From Pseudomonas sp. KK4 (GTDB lineage Bacteria; Pseudomonadota; Gammaproteobacteria; Pseudomonadales; Pseudomonadaceae), in NCBI RefSeq assembly GCF_001984065.1, contig NZ_LYVP01000039.1, positions 1-48,831 on the forward strand: 48,831 nt of DNA, read 5' to 3'. Below the pieces are notes generated by a model that was not told the DNA's origin, made no database searches, and saw only the letters and a program-made list of their open reading frames with translations. Every line of letters starts with the position of its first letter. The first letter of the stretch is position 1. Shown one piece after another: positions 36,988 to 46,664 of the stretch. A program made the translations under genes and the position numbers.

Positions 36988-37117
36988 CTTATTAGTCCGG
37001 GCTTCCTGCGTGCCATCTGCCCGCGGTGTGGGCCGCACGCCTCTCGATGGTCTGAAAAAGATGCTGGATAATAAAGCATGACCCGCTTGACGGCTAGCGC
37101 CGTCGGAGACCCTTGCA
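36988..37117. promoter_or_regulatory. Divergent lptD/amgK promoter region
   Basis: The 130-base gap carries both promoters. For lptD, the minus strand has CTTTATTATCC about 85 bases before the ATG as a -10 candidate. On the plus strand GACGGC-TAGC-GCCGTC (37089-37104) is a perfect 6-bp stem that ends at the amgK ribosome binding site (GGAG, 37105-37108). Neither start site can be fixed. Confidence 0.4.
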
Positions 37118-38805
<1,688 letters not shown>

Positions 38806-38806
38806 C

Positions 38807-39574
38807 ATGCTGTGGCCAGGGACTCTGATTGGAGCCGGAGCGGGCTTTGCCATTGCCAGCATTCCGGGGGCCATGCTTGGCGCCTTGTTGGGGCAGGCGC
38901 TGGATCGACGCCTGCATGTGCAGAGCTGGGCGCAGCTGCTGGAAAAACTTGGCGGTCGTGCGGCGCTGCGCAACGACGAACTGCTGTTTGTGTTACTGGG
39001 GCGTTTGGCCAAGTGCGACGGTCGCGTAGTGGACGGCCATATCCAGCAGGCGCGACAGGAAATGCGAGCGCTGGACATGAACGAACACGCCCAGCGTCGG
39101 GCGATTGCTGCGTTCAATCGCGGCAAGTCGGGTAACGATTCACTGCGGGGTTATCTGCGTCGCCTGAGCAACCAGCCCCATGCCGCCGAAGGGGTGTTGC
39201 GTGCCTGTTGGCGTATGGTCTGGGCCGATGGCAAGGCGGGCAGCAGTGAGCGCGAGTTGATCGCTCAATGGGGCAGGTGGCTGGGTTGGACGTCGCATCA
39301 GGTGCAGGCGCTGGCGACGGATTATGAGCCGCACAGGCGTGCGCAGGTCAGTGCCACCGTCACTTATCAGGACGCGATGCGCCTGCTGGGGGTGTCCGCC
39401 ACCAGTGAACCGGCGCAGATCAAGCGTGCTTACCGACGGCTGCTCAGCCGTCACCATCCGGACAAGATCGCGGGCAGCGGGGCGACGGCATCGCAAGTGC
39501 GCGAGGCCACCGAGAAGACCCGGGAATTGCACAACGCCTATGCGTTGATTCGTCAGCGGCGGGATTTTCGTTAG
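38807..39574 (+). CDS. TerB/DnaJ-domain co-chaperone (DjlA-like)
   Basis: A 255-residue protein with a glycine-rich hydrophobic N-terminal segment (residues 1-30, GAGAGFAIASIPGAMLGALL) that may be a membrane anchor, a TerB-like helical domain (about 58-165), and a C-terminal J domain (about 185-255) with the HPD motif in RRLLSRHHPDKIAGSG. This is the DjlA layout; DjlA stimulates DnaK ATPase at the inner membrane. It follows murU by one base and is probably co-transcribed with amgK-murU. No operon logic linking it to cell-wall recycling is known to me. Confidence 0.88.
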   Translation: MLWPGTLIGAGAGFAIASIPGAMLGALLGQALDRRLHVQSWAQLLEKLGGRAALRNDELLFVLLGRLAKCDGRVVDGHIQQARQEMRALDMNEHAQRRAIAAFNRGKSGNDSLRGYLRRLSNQPHAAEGVLRACWRMVWADGKAGSSERELIAQWGRWLGWTSHQVQALATDYEPHRRAQVSATVTYQDAMRLLGVSATSEPAQIKRAYRRLLSRHHPDKIAGSGATASQVREATEKTRELHNAYALIRQRRDFR

Positions 39575-39605
39575 AGGGAACAATTGTTTTGTCCGTCATG
39601 GCGCT

Positions 39606-39680
39606 TTCGCGAGCAAGCCCGCTCCCACATTTGATCCGCGTCGTACACCGATCAAATATGGGAGCGGGCTTGCTCGCGAA
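39606..39680. repeat. REP doublet, GGGAGCGGGCTTGCTCGCG type
   Basis: TTCGCGAGCAAGCCCGCTCC and GGAGCGGGCTTGCTCGCGAA are inverted, and the inner flanks (ATTTGATC / GATCAAAT) extend the palindrome. It lies between the convergent djlA-like and DUF3530 genes. Confidence 0.88.
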
Positions 39681-39697
39681 GGGGGCGGCCCGGTCCC

Positions 39698-40690
39698 TCA
39701 GTCCGCCGCACCCTGCGGATTCAACCAACCCCGCACCCGGCGCACCAATTGCTCTTGCTGCGCCTTGGCATCCCCCGGCAACGCCTTGAGCGACACTTGG
39801 CTGAAGACCGATGCCTTCAGGCGCTTGCTGGCCTGCAACCGGGCCAGGGCCATGTTGCGATCGACCGGCTTGTCCCTGTAGAAAATGTCTGCGGTGGGCA
39901 GTTTCAGCATCGGTGCGAGTTCATCCAGTTCTGGCTTGGCCTGGGTCGGTGTCTGCGCGGCGACCATGACGAATCGTTCGACCTGTGGCGGCTGCTTCTC
40001 GCTCAGATAGCGCGCCGCCCAGTAGGCGCCAGTACCATGCCCCACTACGACAATGCTGCGTGCACTTTGCTGTTCGGCAAAGGCGATGGCCGCGTCGATG
40101 CGCGTGAAGATCCGCTCGGCATCCGCCTTGCTCTGCTCTTCGCTGGTTTCAGTCAAGGGTTTGTCAGGCACTTCAGCCTCACCGCCCGCCACTTGCTCGA
40201 TGGGCGCTGCGGTGGTCGAGTCCTTGCTCGTGGTGTCCGGCGTCTTGGGTGCAGGCGGCACTTCGGCAACCCGTGGCGCAATGGCATCGCTTTGCAGGTC
40301 CGGCAAGGTGATACTCAGGCTGCTCCACTGTGCGTCGGGCAAATTGCGCCGCAACGGTCCGACGGCTTGCGGCCAGTCAGCGGTTTCGCCAGCGCCCGGG
40401 ACAATGATGACCGCGCCCTTTGGGTCGGCGGTATTGGCCGGTTTCCACAAGGCCAGGAAGGTGTCGCTGCCCGCTTGCAGTTGCTGTTGCTCCGAGGCAG
40501 GGACTTTGCGCCCCAGTGCTGCCGCCTCCTCCTGACTACGCTCAGGCAAGGGCTGACGTTCGGCGGGTTTTTCTTCGGCGGGTTTTTCCGTTGCCGCAGG
40601 TGCCGGATCGGCAGCCCTCACGGAAAAGGCGCAGGGAAGGATCAGCGACAGGCACAATGCTGGCAGTGCCAGGCGGTAGACAGGGGGCAT
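39698..40690 (-). CDS. DUF3530 alpha/beta-hydrolase-like exported protein
   Basis: A 330-residue protein with a signal peptide (MPPVYRLALPALCLSLILPC..., cleavage likely after VRAA near residue 27), an E/P-rich linker (about 28-52), and an alpha/beta-hydrolase-like fold of the DUF3530 type. KGAVIIVPGAGETADWPQAV (about 91-110) fits the oxyanion-hole strand. At the nucleophile elbow the protein reads VVVGHGTGAYWAA, so the G-x-S-x-G serine position (219) is glycine. A long P/T/E-rich insert lies at about 140-190. Function unknown; catalysis by the usual triad is not possible as written. It is monocistronic and divergent from the agtS-like gene. Confidence 0.8.
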   Translation of the reverse strand: MPPVYRLALPALCLSLILPCAFSVRAADPAPAATEKPAEEKPAERQPLPERSQEEAAALGRKVPASEQQQLQAGSDTFLALWKPANTADPKGAVIIVPGAGETADWPQAVGPLRRNLPDAQWSSLSITLPDLQSDAIAPRVAEVPPAPKTPDTTSKDSTTAAPIEQVAGGEAEVPDKPLTETSEEQSKADAERIFTRIDAAIAFAEQQSARSIVVVGHGTGAYWAARYLSEKQPPQVERFVMVAAQTPTQAKPELDELAPMLKLPTADIFYRDKPVDRNMALARLQASKRLKASVFSQVSLKALPGDAKAQQEQLVRRVRGWLNPQGAAD

Positions 40691-40763
40691 CGGATATTCC
40701 AGGCCAGAAGTGATTCCGGCAGCCTAATGGGTTGATCAGTGTTTGTCAGGATGTGAGATTTCG

Positions 40764-43160
40764 ATGATGCGTTTTCGCTGCCTGTGGGTTATCGGCTGCT
40801 TGTGGTTTCCCTTGATGGGCTGGGCGGCGGCCGTGCCCCCGGCGCACGTTGCGGCCTTGTCGCCCAAACAGCAGCAATGGCTGGCGCAGCAGGGCGAGTT
40901 GCGCGTCGGGCTGGTGTTGCAGGCGCCCTACGCGCAATACGATCGCCGCTTGCAGCGCCTGTCCGGGGTCAACGTCGAATTGATGAAATGGCTGGCCAAG
41001 GCGCTCAAGGTCGAGCTCAGCTGGCGCAACTTTCCCGACCTTGAACAGCTTGAAGCCGCCGCGCGTACCGGTGAAATCGACATCGCCCCGGGGCTGACGC
41101 AAACCCCTGGCGGCCTGCGTCTGTGGCAGTTTTCCGATCCGTACATGCGGGTGCCGCAACTGGTGGTCAGCGATCAGAAAAGCACCGGTGCGGTGGAGCT
41201 GGAAAAACTCGACAGCCAGACCCGCGTCGCCGTGCGCATGCCCAGCGCCACGGCCGATTATCTGCGCAGTAACTTTCCTCACTTGAACCTGCAGGGCGTG
41301 CCGATCGAACGCCAGGCGCTGCAACTGTTGTTGAGCCAGCAAGCCGGGTATGCGGTGGTGGACGAGGCGCAATTGGGTCGTCTTTCCATGGAGCCGGAAT
41401 TCGCCGGCCTGGTGGTGGTGGGCGACATCGGCCTGCCGCAACTGTTGCGGGTAGCCACCCGGCGCGACGAGCCGGAGCTGGCCGGTATCGTCGAAACTGC
41501 ACTGCGGGCGATCCCGGCCAAGGATCTGGAAGCCCTGCACAGCCAATGGCTGCAACCCAAATATCCGAGGCTCACTGAGTCTCCCGGTTTCTGGCAAAAC
41601 CTCTGCCTGCTGTTGCTGGTACTGACGCTGAGCAGCGTGGCCATCGTGTTCTGGCAACGCCGCCAGCAGCGCAGCCTGGAGCAACGACTGGCGGCGGCGC
41701 AGGACGACATTGCCTTGCGTGCCGCCAGTGAAGAGGCGTTACGGCTCACCCAGTTTTCCATCGACCAGAGCACCGTCGGCATCCTTTGGGTCAACTGGGA
41801 CAGTCACGTGCGTTATGCCAACCGCGCTGCCGAGTCCATGCTGGGCTATCCGCCGGGCGGCACCCTCGACCGGCCCTTGATTGACTTCGAACCTGGCCTG
41901 CACATGGATCGCTGGCTGAACCTGTGGAAAGGCGCCCGGGCCAGCGACGAGTCGCCGCAAAGTTTCGAAACCAATTGCCTGCGCGCCGACGGCAGCGTCT
42001 TGCCGGCGGATGTCTCGCTGAGCTTTCTGCGCTTTCGCGATGGCGAGTACCTGGTGGTCTACCTCACCGACGTCACCGAACGTCGCCGCGCCCTGGCGGC
42101 GCTACAGGAAAGTGAGGCGCGATTGCAGGGGATCGCAGCGAACGTGCCGGGCCTGGTCTTTCGTCTGGAGCGGGCGCCGGTGACCGGACAGATCGATTTT
42201 GCCTACATCAGCGAAGGCAGTGAAAGCCTGGTGGGGTACTCGCCCGCCACCCTGGCTCACCGCGACAAAGGCCTGCGCAGCCTGGTGCATCCCGACGACA
42301 AGGCCAGCTATCACCAGACCCAGGACCATGCGCTGGACACCGACAGTGACTGGTCGTGGCAAGGGCGAATTCTCACTCGTCATGGCGAACAACGCTGGGC
42401 GGAAATCAAGGCGATTACTCGACGACTCGAGGACGGTGCCTACGTCTGGGATGGCATTGTCTGGGACATCAGCGAGAGCAAGCGCATCGAGCTGGAACTG
42501 GCCAGTTCTCGAGAGCAACTGCGCGAACTGTCCGCGCACCTGGAGAGCGTGCGCGAAGAGGAAAAGGCACGCATTGCCCGGGAAGTTCACGATGAATTGG
42601 GTCAGATGTTGACCGTGCTCAAGCTGGAAACGTCCATGTGCGAACTGGCCTACGCGCAGCTCGACCCCGGACTGCACGAACGCTTGAACAGCATGAAGCG
42701 CTTGATTGCCCAGTTGTTCCAGTTGGTGCGTGATGTGGCGACGGCGCTGCGCCCGCCGATTCTCGATGCCGGCATCGCCTCGGCCATCGAATGGCAGGCC
42801 CGTCGTTTCGAGGCGCGCACGCAGATTCCGTGCCTGGTGCAGGTGCCGGATAATCTACCGGTGCTCAGCGACGCCAAGGCGACTGGCCTGTTTCGCATCC
42901 TTCAGGAGGCATTGACCAATGTCATGCGCCACGCCCAGGCGCATACTGTTGAACTGACACTGGCACTCGAAGGTGACGAGTTGTGTCTGACGGTCAGCGA
43001 TGATGGCGTAGGATTTGTCGTCGCGGATGGCAGGCCGACCTCCTTCGGGCTGGTGGGCATGCGCGAGCGCGTGCTGATCATGGGCGGGCAGTTGTCGCTC
43101 GAGAGTGAGTTGGAGGAGGGGACGACGCTGATTGTGCGGGTGCCGTTGGATGGGGTCTGA
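40764..43160 (+). CDS. agtS: AgtS-like sensor histidine kinase
   Basis: A 798-residue membrane sensor. Order: signal peptide (to about 22), periplasmic SBP_bac_3 domain (about 35-265), membrane helix (about 282-303, LCLLLLVLTLSSVAIVFW), PAS (about 330-445), a second PAS (about 455-580), a HisKA_3 dimerisation domain with the phospho-acceptor in ARIAREVHDELGQML, and a HATPase domain (ILQEALTNVMRHA; SDDGVGF). I chose the ATG at 40764 (the frame opens with a TTG at 40743). It pairs with the NarL-type regulator downstream. P. aeruginosa PA0600 (AgtS), which senses 4-aminobutyrate and 5-aminovalerate, occupies the same place; the ligand here is inferred from that. Confidence 0.8.
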   Translation: MMRFRCLWVIGCLWFPLMGWAAAVPPAHVAALSPKQQQWLAQQGELRVGLVLQAPYAQYDRRLQRLSGVNVELMKWLAKALKVELSWRNFPDLEQLEAAARTGEIDIAPGLTQTPGGLRLWQFSDPYMRVPQLVVSDQKSTGAVELEKLDSQTRVAVRMPSATADYLRSNFPHLNLQGVPIERQALQLLLSQQAGYAVVDEAQLGRLSMEPEFAGLVVVGDIGLPQLLRVATRRDEPELAGIVETALRAIPAKDLEALHSQWLQPKYPRLTESPGFWQNLCLLLLVLTLSSVAIVFWQRRQQRSLEQRLAAAQDDIALRAASEEALRLTQFSIDQSTVGILWVNWDSHVRYANRAAESMLGYPPGGTLDRPLIDFEPGLHMDRWLNLWKGARASDESPQSFETNCLRADGSVLPADVSLSFLRFRDGEYLVVYLTDVTERRRALAALQESEARLQGIAANVPGLVFRLERAPVTGQIDFAYISEGSESLVGYSPATLAHRDKGLRSLVHPDDKASYHQTQDHALDTDSDWSWQGRILTRHGEQRWAEIKAITRRLEDGAYVWDGIVWDISESKRIELELASSREQLRELSAHLESVREEEKARIAREVHDELGQMLTVLKLETSMCELAYAQLDPGLHERLNSMKRLIAQLFQLVRDVATALRPPILDAGIASAIEWQARRFEARTQIPCLVQVPDNLPVLSDAKATGLFRILQEALTNVMRHAQAHTVELTLALEGDELCLTVSDDGVGFVVADGRPTSFGLVGMRERVLIMGGQLSLESELEEGTTLIVRVPLDGV

Positions 43161-43188
43161 TGCTCTTGTGGTGTCAGTGACCATGTCT

Positions 43189-43277
43189 TCGCGGGCAAGC
43201 CCGCTCCCACAGGGAATTGGGTCAGGGCACCTGTCTTTGATATTCCCCCTGCGCTGTGGGAGCGGGCTTGCCCGCGA
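43189..43277. repeat. REP doublet, GGGAGCGGGCTTGCCCGCG type
   Basis: TCGCGGGCAAGCCCGCTCCC and GGGAGCGGGCTTGCCCGCGA are inverted around a 45-base spacer. It lies between agtS-like and agtR-like genes, which suggests separate mRNA stability of the two. Confidence 0.85.
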
Positions 43278-43301
43278 TAGAGCTTGAATCTGGAGAAGAA
43301 C

Positions 43302-43931
43302 GTGATCCGTGTACTGGTAGCCGAAGACCACACCATCGTCCGCGAAGGCATCAAGCAACTGATCGGCCTGGCCAAGGATTTGCTGGTGGTGGGGGAGGCG
43401 AGCAATGGTGAGCAACTGCTCGAAACGTTGCGCAATGTGCCCTGCGAAGTGGTGTTGCTCGATATCTCCATGCCCGGTGTGAACGGTCTGGAAGCGATTC
43501 CACGGATCCGCGCGCTGAACAATCCACCGGTGATCCTGGTGCTGTCGATGCACGATGAAGCGCAGATGGCGGCCCGGGCCTTGAAGGTTGGCGCCGCTGG
43601 CTACGCGACCAAGGACAGCGATCCGGCGCTATTGCTGACGGCCATCCGCCGGGTCGCGGCGGGGGGGCGTTATATCGACCCGGACCTGGCGGACCGCATG
43701 GTGTTCGAGGTCGGCCTGACGGATTCGCGGCCGCTGCACTCGTTGCTCTCGGAGCGCGAGTTTTCCGTGTTCGAGCGCCTGGCCCAGGGCGCCAACGTCA
43801 ACGACATCGCCCAGCAACTGGCGTTGAGCAGCAAGACCATCAGCACCCACAAGGCGCGGTTGATGCAGAAACTCAACATCACCTCCCTGGCCGAGTTGGT
43901 GAAGTACGCGATGGAACACAAACTTCTCTGA
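43302..43931 (+). CDS. agtR: AgtR-like NarL-family response regulator
   Basis: A 209-residue regulator with a receiver domain (phospho-acceptor Asp54 in VVLLDISMPGV; acidic pocket E8-D9) and a C-terminal LuxR/NarL helix-turn-helix (about 145-205: LLSEREFSVFERLAQGANVN, then LALSSKTISTHKARLMQKL). The start is GTG at 43302, with GGAG six bases upstream; an upstream in-frame TTG (43284) lies before that site and is rejected. It would be phosphorylated by the kinase upstream and by inference activates the agtABCD-like operon that follows. Confidence 0.83.
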   Translation: MIRVLVAEDHTIVREGIKQLIGLAKDLLVVGEASNGEQLLETLRNVPCEVVLLDISMPGVNGLEAIPRIRALNNPPVILVLSMHDEAQMAARALKVGAAGYATKDSDPALLLTAIRRVAAGGRYIDPDLADRMVFEVGLTDSRPLHSLLSEREFSVFERLAQGANVNDIAQQLALSSKTISTHKARLMQKLNITSLAELVKYAMEHKLL

Positions 43932-43937
43932 ATTCAC

Positions 43938-44027
43938 CGCCCCGCTCTTGTAGAAGCACGGCTTGCCGGCGATGGCGTCCTTGAAATCGCCATCGCCAGC
44001 AAGCTGTGCGCCTACAGAGGCGGGGCG
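43938..44027. repeat. 90-base imperfect palindrome after agtR
   Basis: CGCCCCGC...TTGTAG at the left pairs with CTACAGAGGCGGGGCG at the right, and within it CGGCTTGCCGGCGATGGCG pairs with CGCCATCGCCAGCAAGCTG around TTGAAAT. It starts six bases after the agtR stop. It may serve as a transcript end structure; it differs in core sequence from the REP family in this window. The following stretch to 44132 holds only another AAGCTTG-like degenerate tract. Confidence 0.6.
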
Positions 44028-44132
44028 CGCTGCGGCATGTCCATTTGCGACATGCGGCACCACCGCTTTCGCTCCTGCTTGAGGCTTGCTGCTGACAGCT
44101 TGCCGCTGCACTTGCCCATACACGCCATCCTT

Positions 44133-44148
44133 GTAGGGCAATCCCTAC
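44133..44148. promoter_or_regulatory. Palindrome GTAGGG-CAAT-CCCTAC upstream of agtA
   Basis: GTAGGG (44133-44138) and CCCTAC (44143-44148) are perfect inverted half-sites with a 4-base centre, 110 bases before the agtA start. Dimeric NarL-type regulators bind short inverted sites of this size, so it is a candidate AgtR operator. No clear promoter hexamers could be assigned. Confidence 0.4.
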
Positions 44149-44257
44149 CCCCAGCCTTCCAACCTGCTGAGGCGATTCTCTCCTGCACCCCGATTTGCGC
44201 GCTCCCCGGCGTCCACTAGGCTTAGTCCACAGCAGTCATCACAACAAAGGTGTGGGT

Positions 44258-45382
44258 ATGAGCCAGGTCGATTCAAGCGCAGGGGCCAATGATGTTCTGG
44301 TCAGCTTTCGTGGAGTGCAGAAGAGCTACGACGGCGAGAACCTGATCGTCAAAGACCTCAACCTGGACATTCGCAAAGGCGAATTCCTCACCCTGCTCGG
44401 GCCGTCCGGCTCGGGTAAGACCACCAGCCTGATGATGCTCGCCGGCTTCGAAACGCCGACTGCGGGCGAGATCCTGCTGGCCGGTCGTGCCATCAACAAC
44501 GTCCCGCCGCACAAGCGCGACATCGGCATGGTGTTCCAGAACTATGCCTTGTTCCCGCACATGACCGTCGCCGAGAACCTGGCGTTCCCGCTGACCGTGC
44601 GCGGGCTGAACAAGAGCGACGTCAGCGACAAAGTCAAAAAAGTCCTGAGCATGGTGCAGCTCGATACGTTCGCCCAGCGTTACCCGGCGCAACTGTCCGG
44701 TGGTCAGCAGCAGCGTGTGGCGCTGGCCCGCGCACTGGTGTTCGAGCCACAGCTGGTGCTGATGGACGAACCCCTCGGAGCACTCGACAAACAACTGCGT
44801 GAACACATGCAGATGGAAATCAAACACCTGCACCAGCGCCTGGGCGTGACGGTGGTCTACGTCACCCACGACCAGGGCGAAGCCCTGACCATGTCCGACC
44901 GGGTGGCGGTATTCCACCAAGGCGAAATCCAGCAGATCGCGCCACCGCGCACACTCTATGAAGAGCCGAAAAACACCTTCGTCGCCAACTTCATCGGCGA
45001 AAACAACCGCCTCAACGGGCGTCTGCACAGTCAGACCGGCGATCGCTGCGTGGTTGAACTGGCCCGTGGTGAAAAGGTTGAAGCGCTGGCGGTGAACGTC
45101 GGCCGCACCGGCGAGCCAGTGACCCTGTCCATTCGCCCGGAACGCGTGAGCCTCAATGGCTCGAGCGAGTCGTGCATCAACCGCTTCTCGGGAAGGGTGG
45201 CGGAATTCATCTATCTGGGCGACCACGTCCGGGTTCGCCTGGAAGTCTGTGGCAAGACAGACTTCTTCGTGAAACAACCGATTGCCGAGCTCGATCCTGC
45301 GCTCGCCGTCGGTGACGTGGTACCGCTTGGCTGGCAGATCGAACACGTTCGCGCGCTCGATCCACTTCTAGAGGCGAACTGA
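44258..45382 (+). CDS. agtA: AgtA-like ABC importer ATPase
   Basis: A 374-residue PotA/spermidine-type ATPase. Walker A LLGPSGSGKTTSLMML (about 47-62), Q-loop in IGMVFQNYALFPH, signature LSGGQQQRVALARAL (about 147-161), Walker B QLVLMDEPLGALD, and a C-terminal TOBE-2 domain (about 290-370). ATG at 44258 with AAAGG about ten bases upstream; an open frame extends to 44195. It leads the four-gene set ATPase - binding protein - two permeases. In P. aeruginosa the same set (PA0603-PA0606) imports 4-aminobutyrate and 5-aminovalerate. A polyamine substrate is the alternative. Confidence 0.8.
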   Translation: MSQVDSSAGANDVLVSFRGVQKSYDGENLIVKDLNLDIRKGEFLTLLGPSGSGKTTSLMMLAGFETPTAGEILLAGRAINNVPPHKRDIGMVFQNYALFPHMTVAENLAFPLTVRGLNKSDVSDKVKKVLSMVQLDTFAQRYPAQLSGGQQQRVALARALVFEPQLVLMDEPLGALDKQLREHMQMEIKHLHQRLGVTVVYVTHDQGEALTMSDRVAVFHQGEIQQIAPPRTLYEEPKNTFVANFIGENNRLNGRLHSQTGDRCVVELARGEKVEALAVNVGRTGEPVTLSIRPERVSLNGSSESCINRFSGRVAEFIYLGDHVRVRLEVCGKTDFFVKQPIAELDPALAVGDVVPLGWQIEHVRALDPLLEAN

Positions 45383-45426
45383 TCGCCCTTCTGCTTCACC
45401 AACCCTGCACGTGGAGAACAATATCA

Positions 45427-46470
45427 ATGTTGAAATCCCTGAAATTCACAGCTCTGGTCATGGGCATGATCGGCGCGTCGCACGCGATGGCAGCGGGCCC
45501 GGACCTGACCGTGGTGTCCTTTGGCGGGGCGAACAAGGCCGCGCAGGTCAAAGCCTTCTACGCACCCTGGGAAGCGGCAGGCAATGGCAAGATCGTGGCG
45601 GGCGAGTACAACGGTGAAATGGCCAAGGTCAAGGCCATGGTCGACACCAAGAGCGTGTCCTGGGACCTGGTGGAAGTCGAGTCGCCAGAGCTGTCTCGCG
45701 GTTGCGATGAAGACATGTTCGAGCAACTGGACCCTGCGCTGTTCGGCAAGACCGAAGACTACGTCAAGGGCGCCATCCAGCCATGCGGCGTAGGCTTCTT
45801 CGTCTGGTCGACGGTGTTGGCCTACAACGCCGACAAGCTCAAGACCGCACCGACCAGCTGGAAGGATTTCTGGGACACCAAGCAATTCCCGGGCAAGCGC
45901 GGCCTGCGCAAAGGCGCCAAGTACACCCTGGAATTCGCCCTGATGGCCGACGGCGTTGCGCCGAAAGACGTCTACAAGGTGCTGGCCGGCAAGGACGGTC
46001 AGGACCGCGCGTTCAAGAAGCTCGATGAACTCAAGCCGAACATCCAGTGGTGGGAAGCCGGCGCGCAACCGCCGCAATACCTGGCCTCCGGTGACGTGGT
46101 CATGAGTTCGGCCTACAACGGTCGCATCGCTGCCGTGCAGAAAGAAAGCAACCTGAAGGTGGTGTGGAACGGCGGCATCTACGACTTCGACGCCTGGGCG
46201 ATTCCAAAAGGCCTGGACAAGGCGCGGGCTGAAGCGGCGAAGAAATTCATCGCCTTCTCGGTGCAGCCGCAGCAGCAGAAGACCTACTCGGAAAACATCG
46301 CCTACGGCCCGGCCAACACTCAGGCTGTACCGTTGCTGGCCAAGGATGTCCTCAAAGACATGCCGACCACCCCGGAAAACATCGCCAACCAGGTGCAGAT
46401 CGACGTCAGCTTCTGGGCTGACAACGGCGAGCAACTGGAACAGCGCTTCAACGCCTGGGCTGCGAAATAA
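45427..46470 (+). CDS. agtB: AgtB-like periplasmic binding protein
   Basis: A 347-residue PotD-type substrate-binding protein with a signal peptide (MLKSLKFTALVMGMIGASHA, cleavage after AMAA near residue 22). Conserved spots are DLTVVSFGGANKAAQVKAFY, SWDLVEVESPELSRGCDEDM and GIYDFDAWAIPKGLDKARAE. It delivers the ligand to the two permeases. It lies 44 bases after agtA and is followed by a terminator-like hairpin and an intergenic repeat, which would give more binding protein than permease. The exact substrate is inferred from synteny. Confidence 0.8.
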   Translation: MLKSLKFTALVMGMIGASHAMAAGPDLTVVSFGGANKAAQVKAFYAPWEAAGNGKIVAGEYNGEMAKVKAMVDTKSVSWDLVEVESPELSRGCDEDMFEQLDPALFGKTEDYVKGAIQPCGVGFFVWSTVLAYNADKLKTAPTSWKDFWDTKQFPGKRGLRKGAKYTLEFALMADGVAPKDVYKVLAGKDGQDRAFKKLDELKPNIQWWEAGAQPPQYLASGDVVMSSAYNGRIAAVQKESNLKVVWNGGIYDFDAWAIPKGLDKARAEAAKKFIAFSVQPQQQKTYSENIAYGPANTQAVPLLAKDVLKDMPTTPENIANQVQIDVSFWADNGEQLEQRFNAWAAK

Positions 46471-46480
46471 CCAGAGGGCT

Positions 46481-46498
46481 CGCCCTCTTGTGAGGGCG
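46481..46498 (+). terminator. Partial terminator after agtB
   Basis: CGCCCTC, loop TTGT, GAGGGCG, followed by GGCTTTTG. The T-run is short and offset, so it is probably a leaky terminator or attenuator between the binding protein and permease genes. Confidence 0.5.
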
Positions 46499-46503
46499 GG
46501 CTT

Positions 46504-46619
46504 TTGTGGCGAGGGAGCTTGCTCCCGCTTGAGTGCGCAGCACTCACAAAATTTCAGGCTGTCAGCAAAGTTTTGGGGCCGCTTCGCAGCCCAGCGCGAG
46601 CAAGCTCGCTCGCCACAAG
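46504..46619. repeat. Intergenic palindromic repeat between agtB and agtC
   Basis: TTGTGGCGAGGGAGCTTGCT at the left and GAGCAAGCTCGCTCGCCACA at the right are inverted; inside, GAGTGCGCAGCACTC forms its own hairpin. It belongs to the GGCGAGGGAGCTTGCTC type of Pseudomonas intergenic repeat, a different subtype from the others here. It probably stabilises the upstream agtB message. Confidence 0.75.
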
Positions 46620-46664
46620 TTCGCTCCCACATTATCGATTGATCAAAGATTTCCGGAGTACGCC

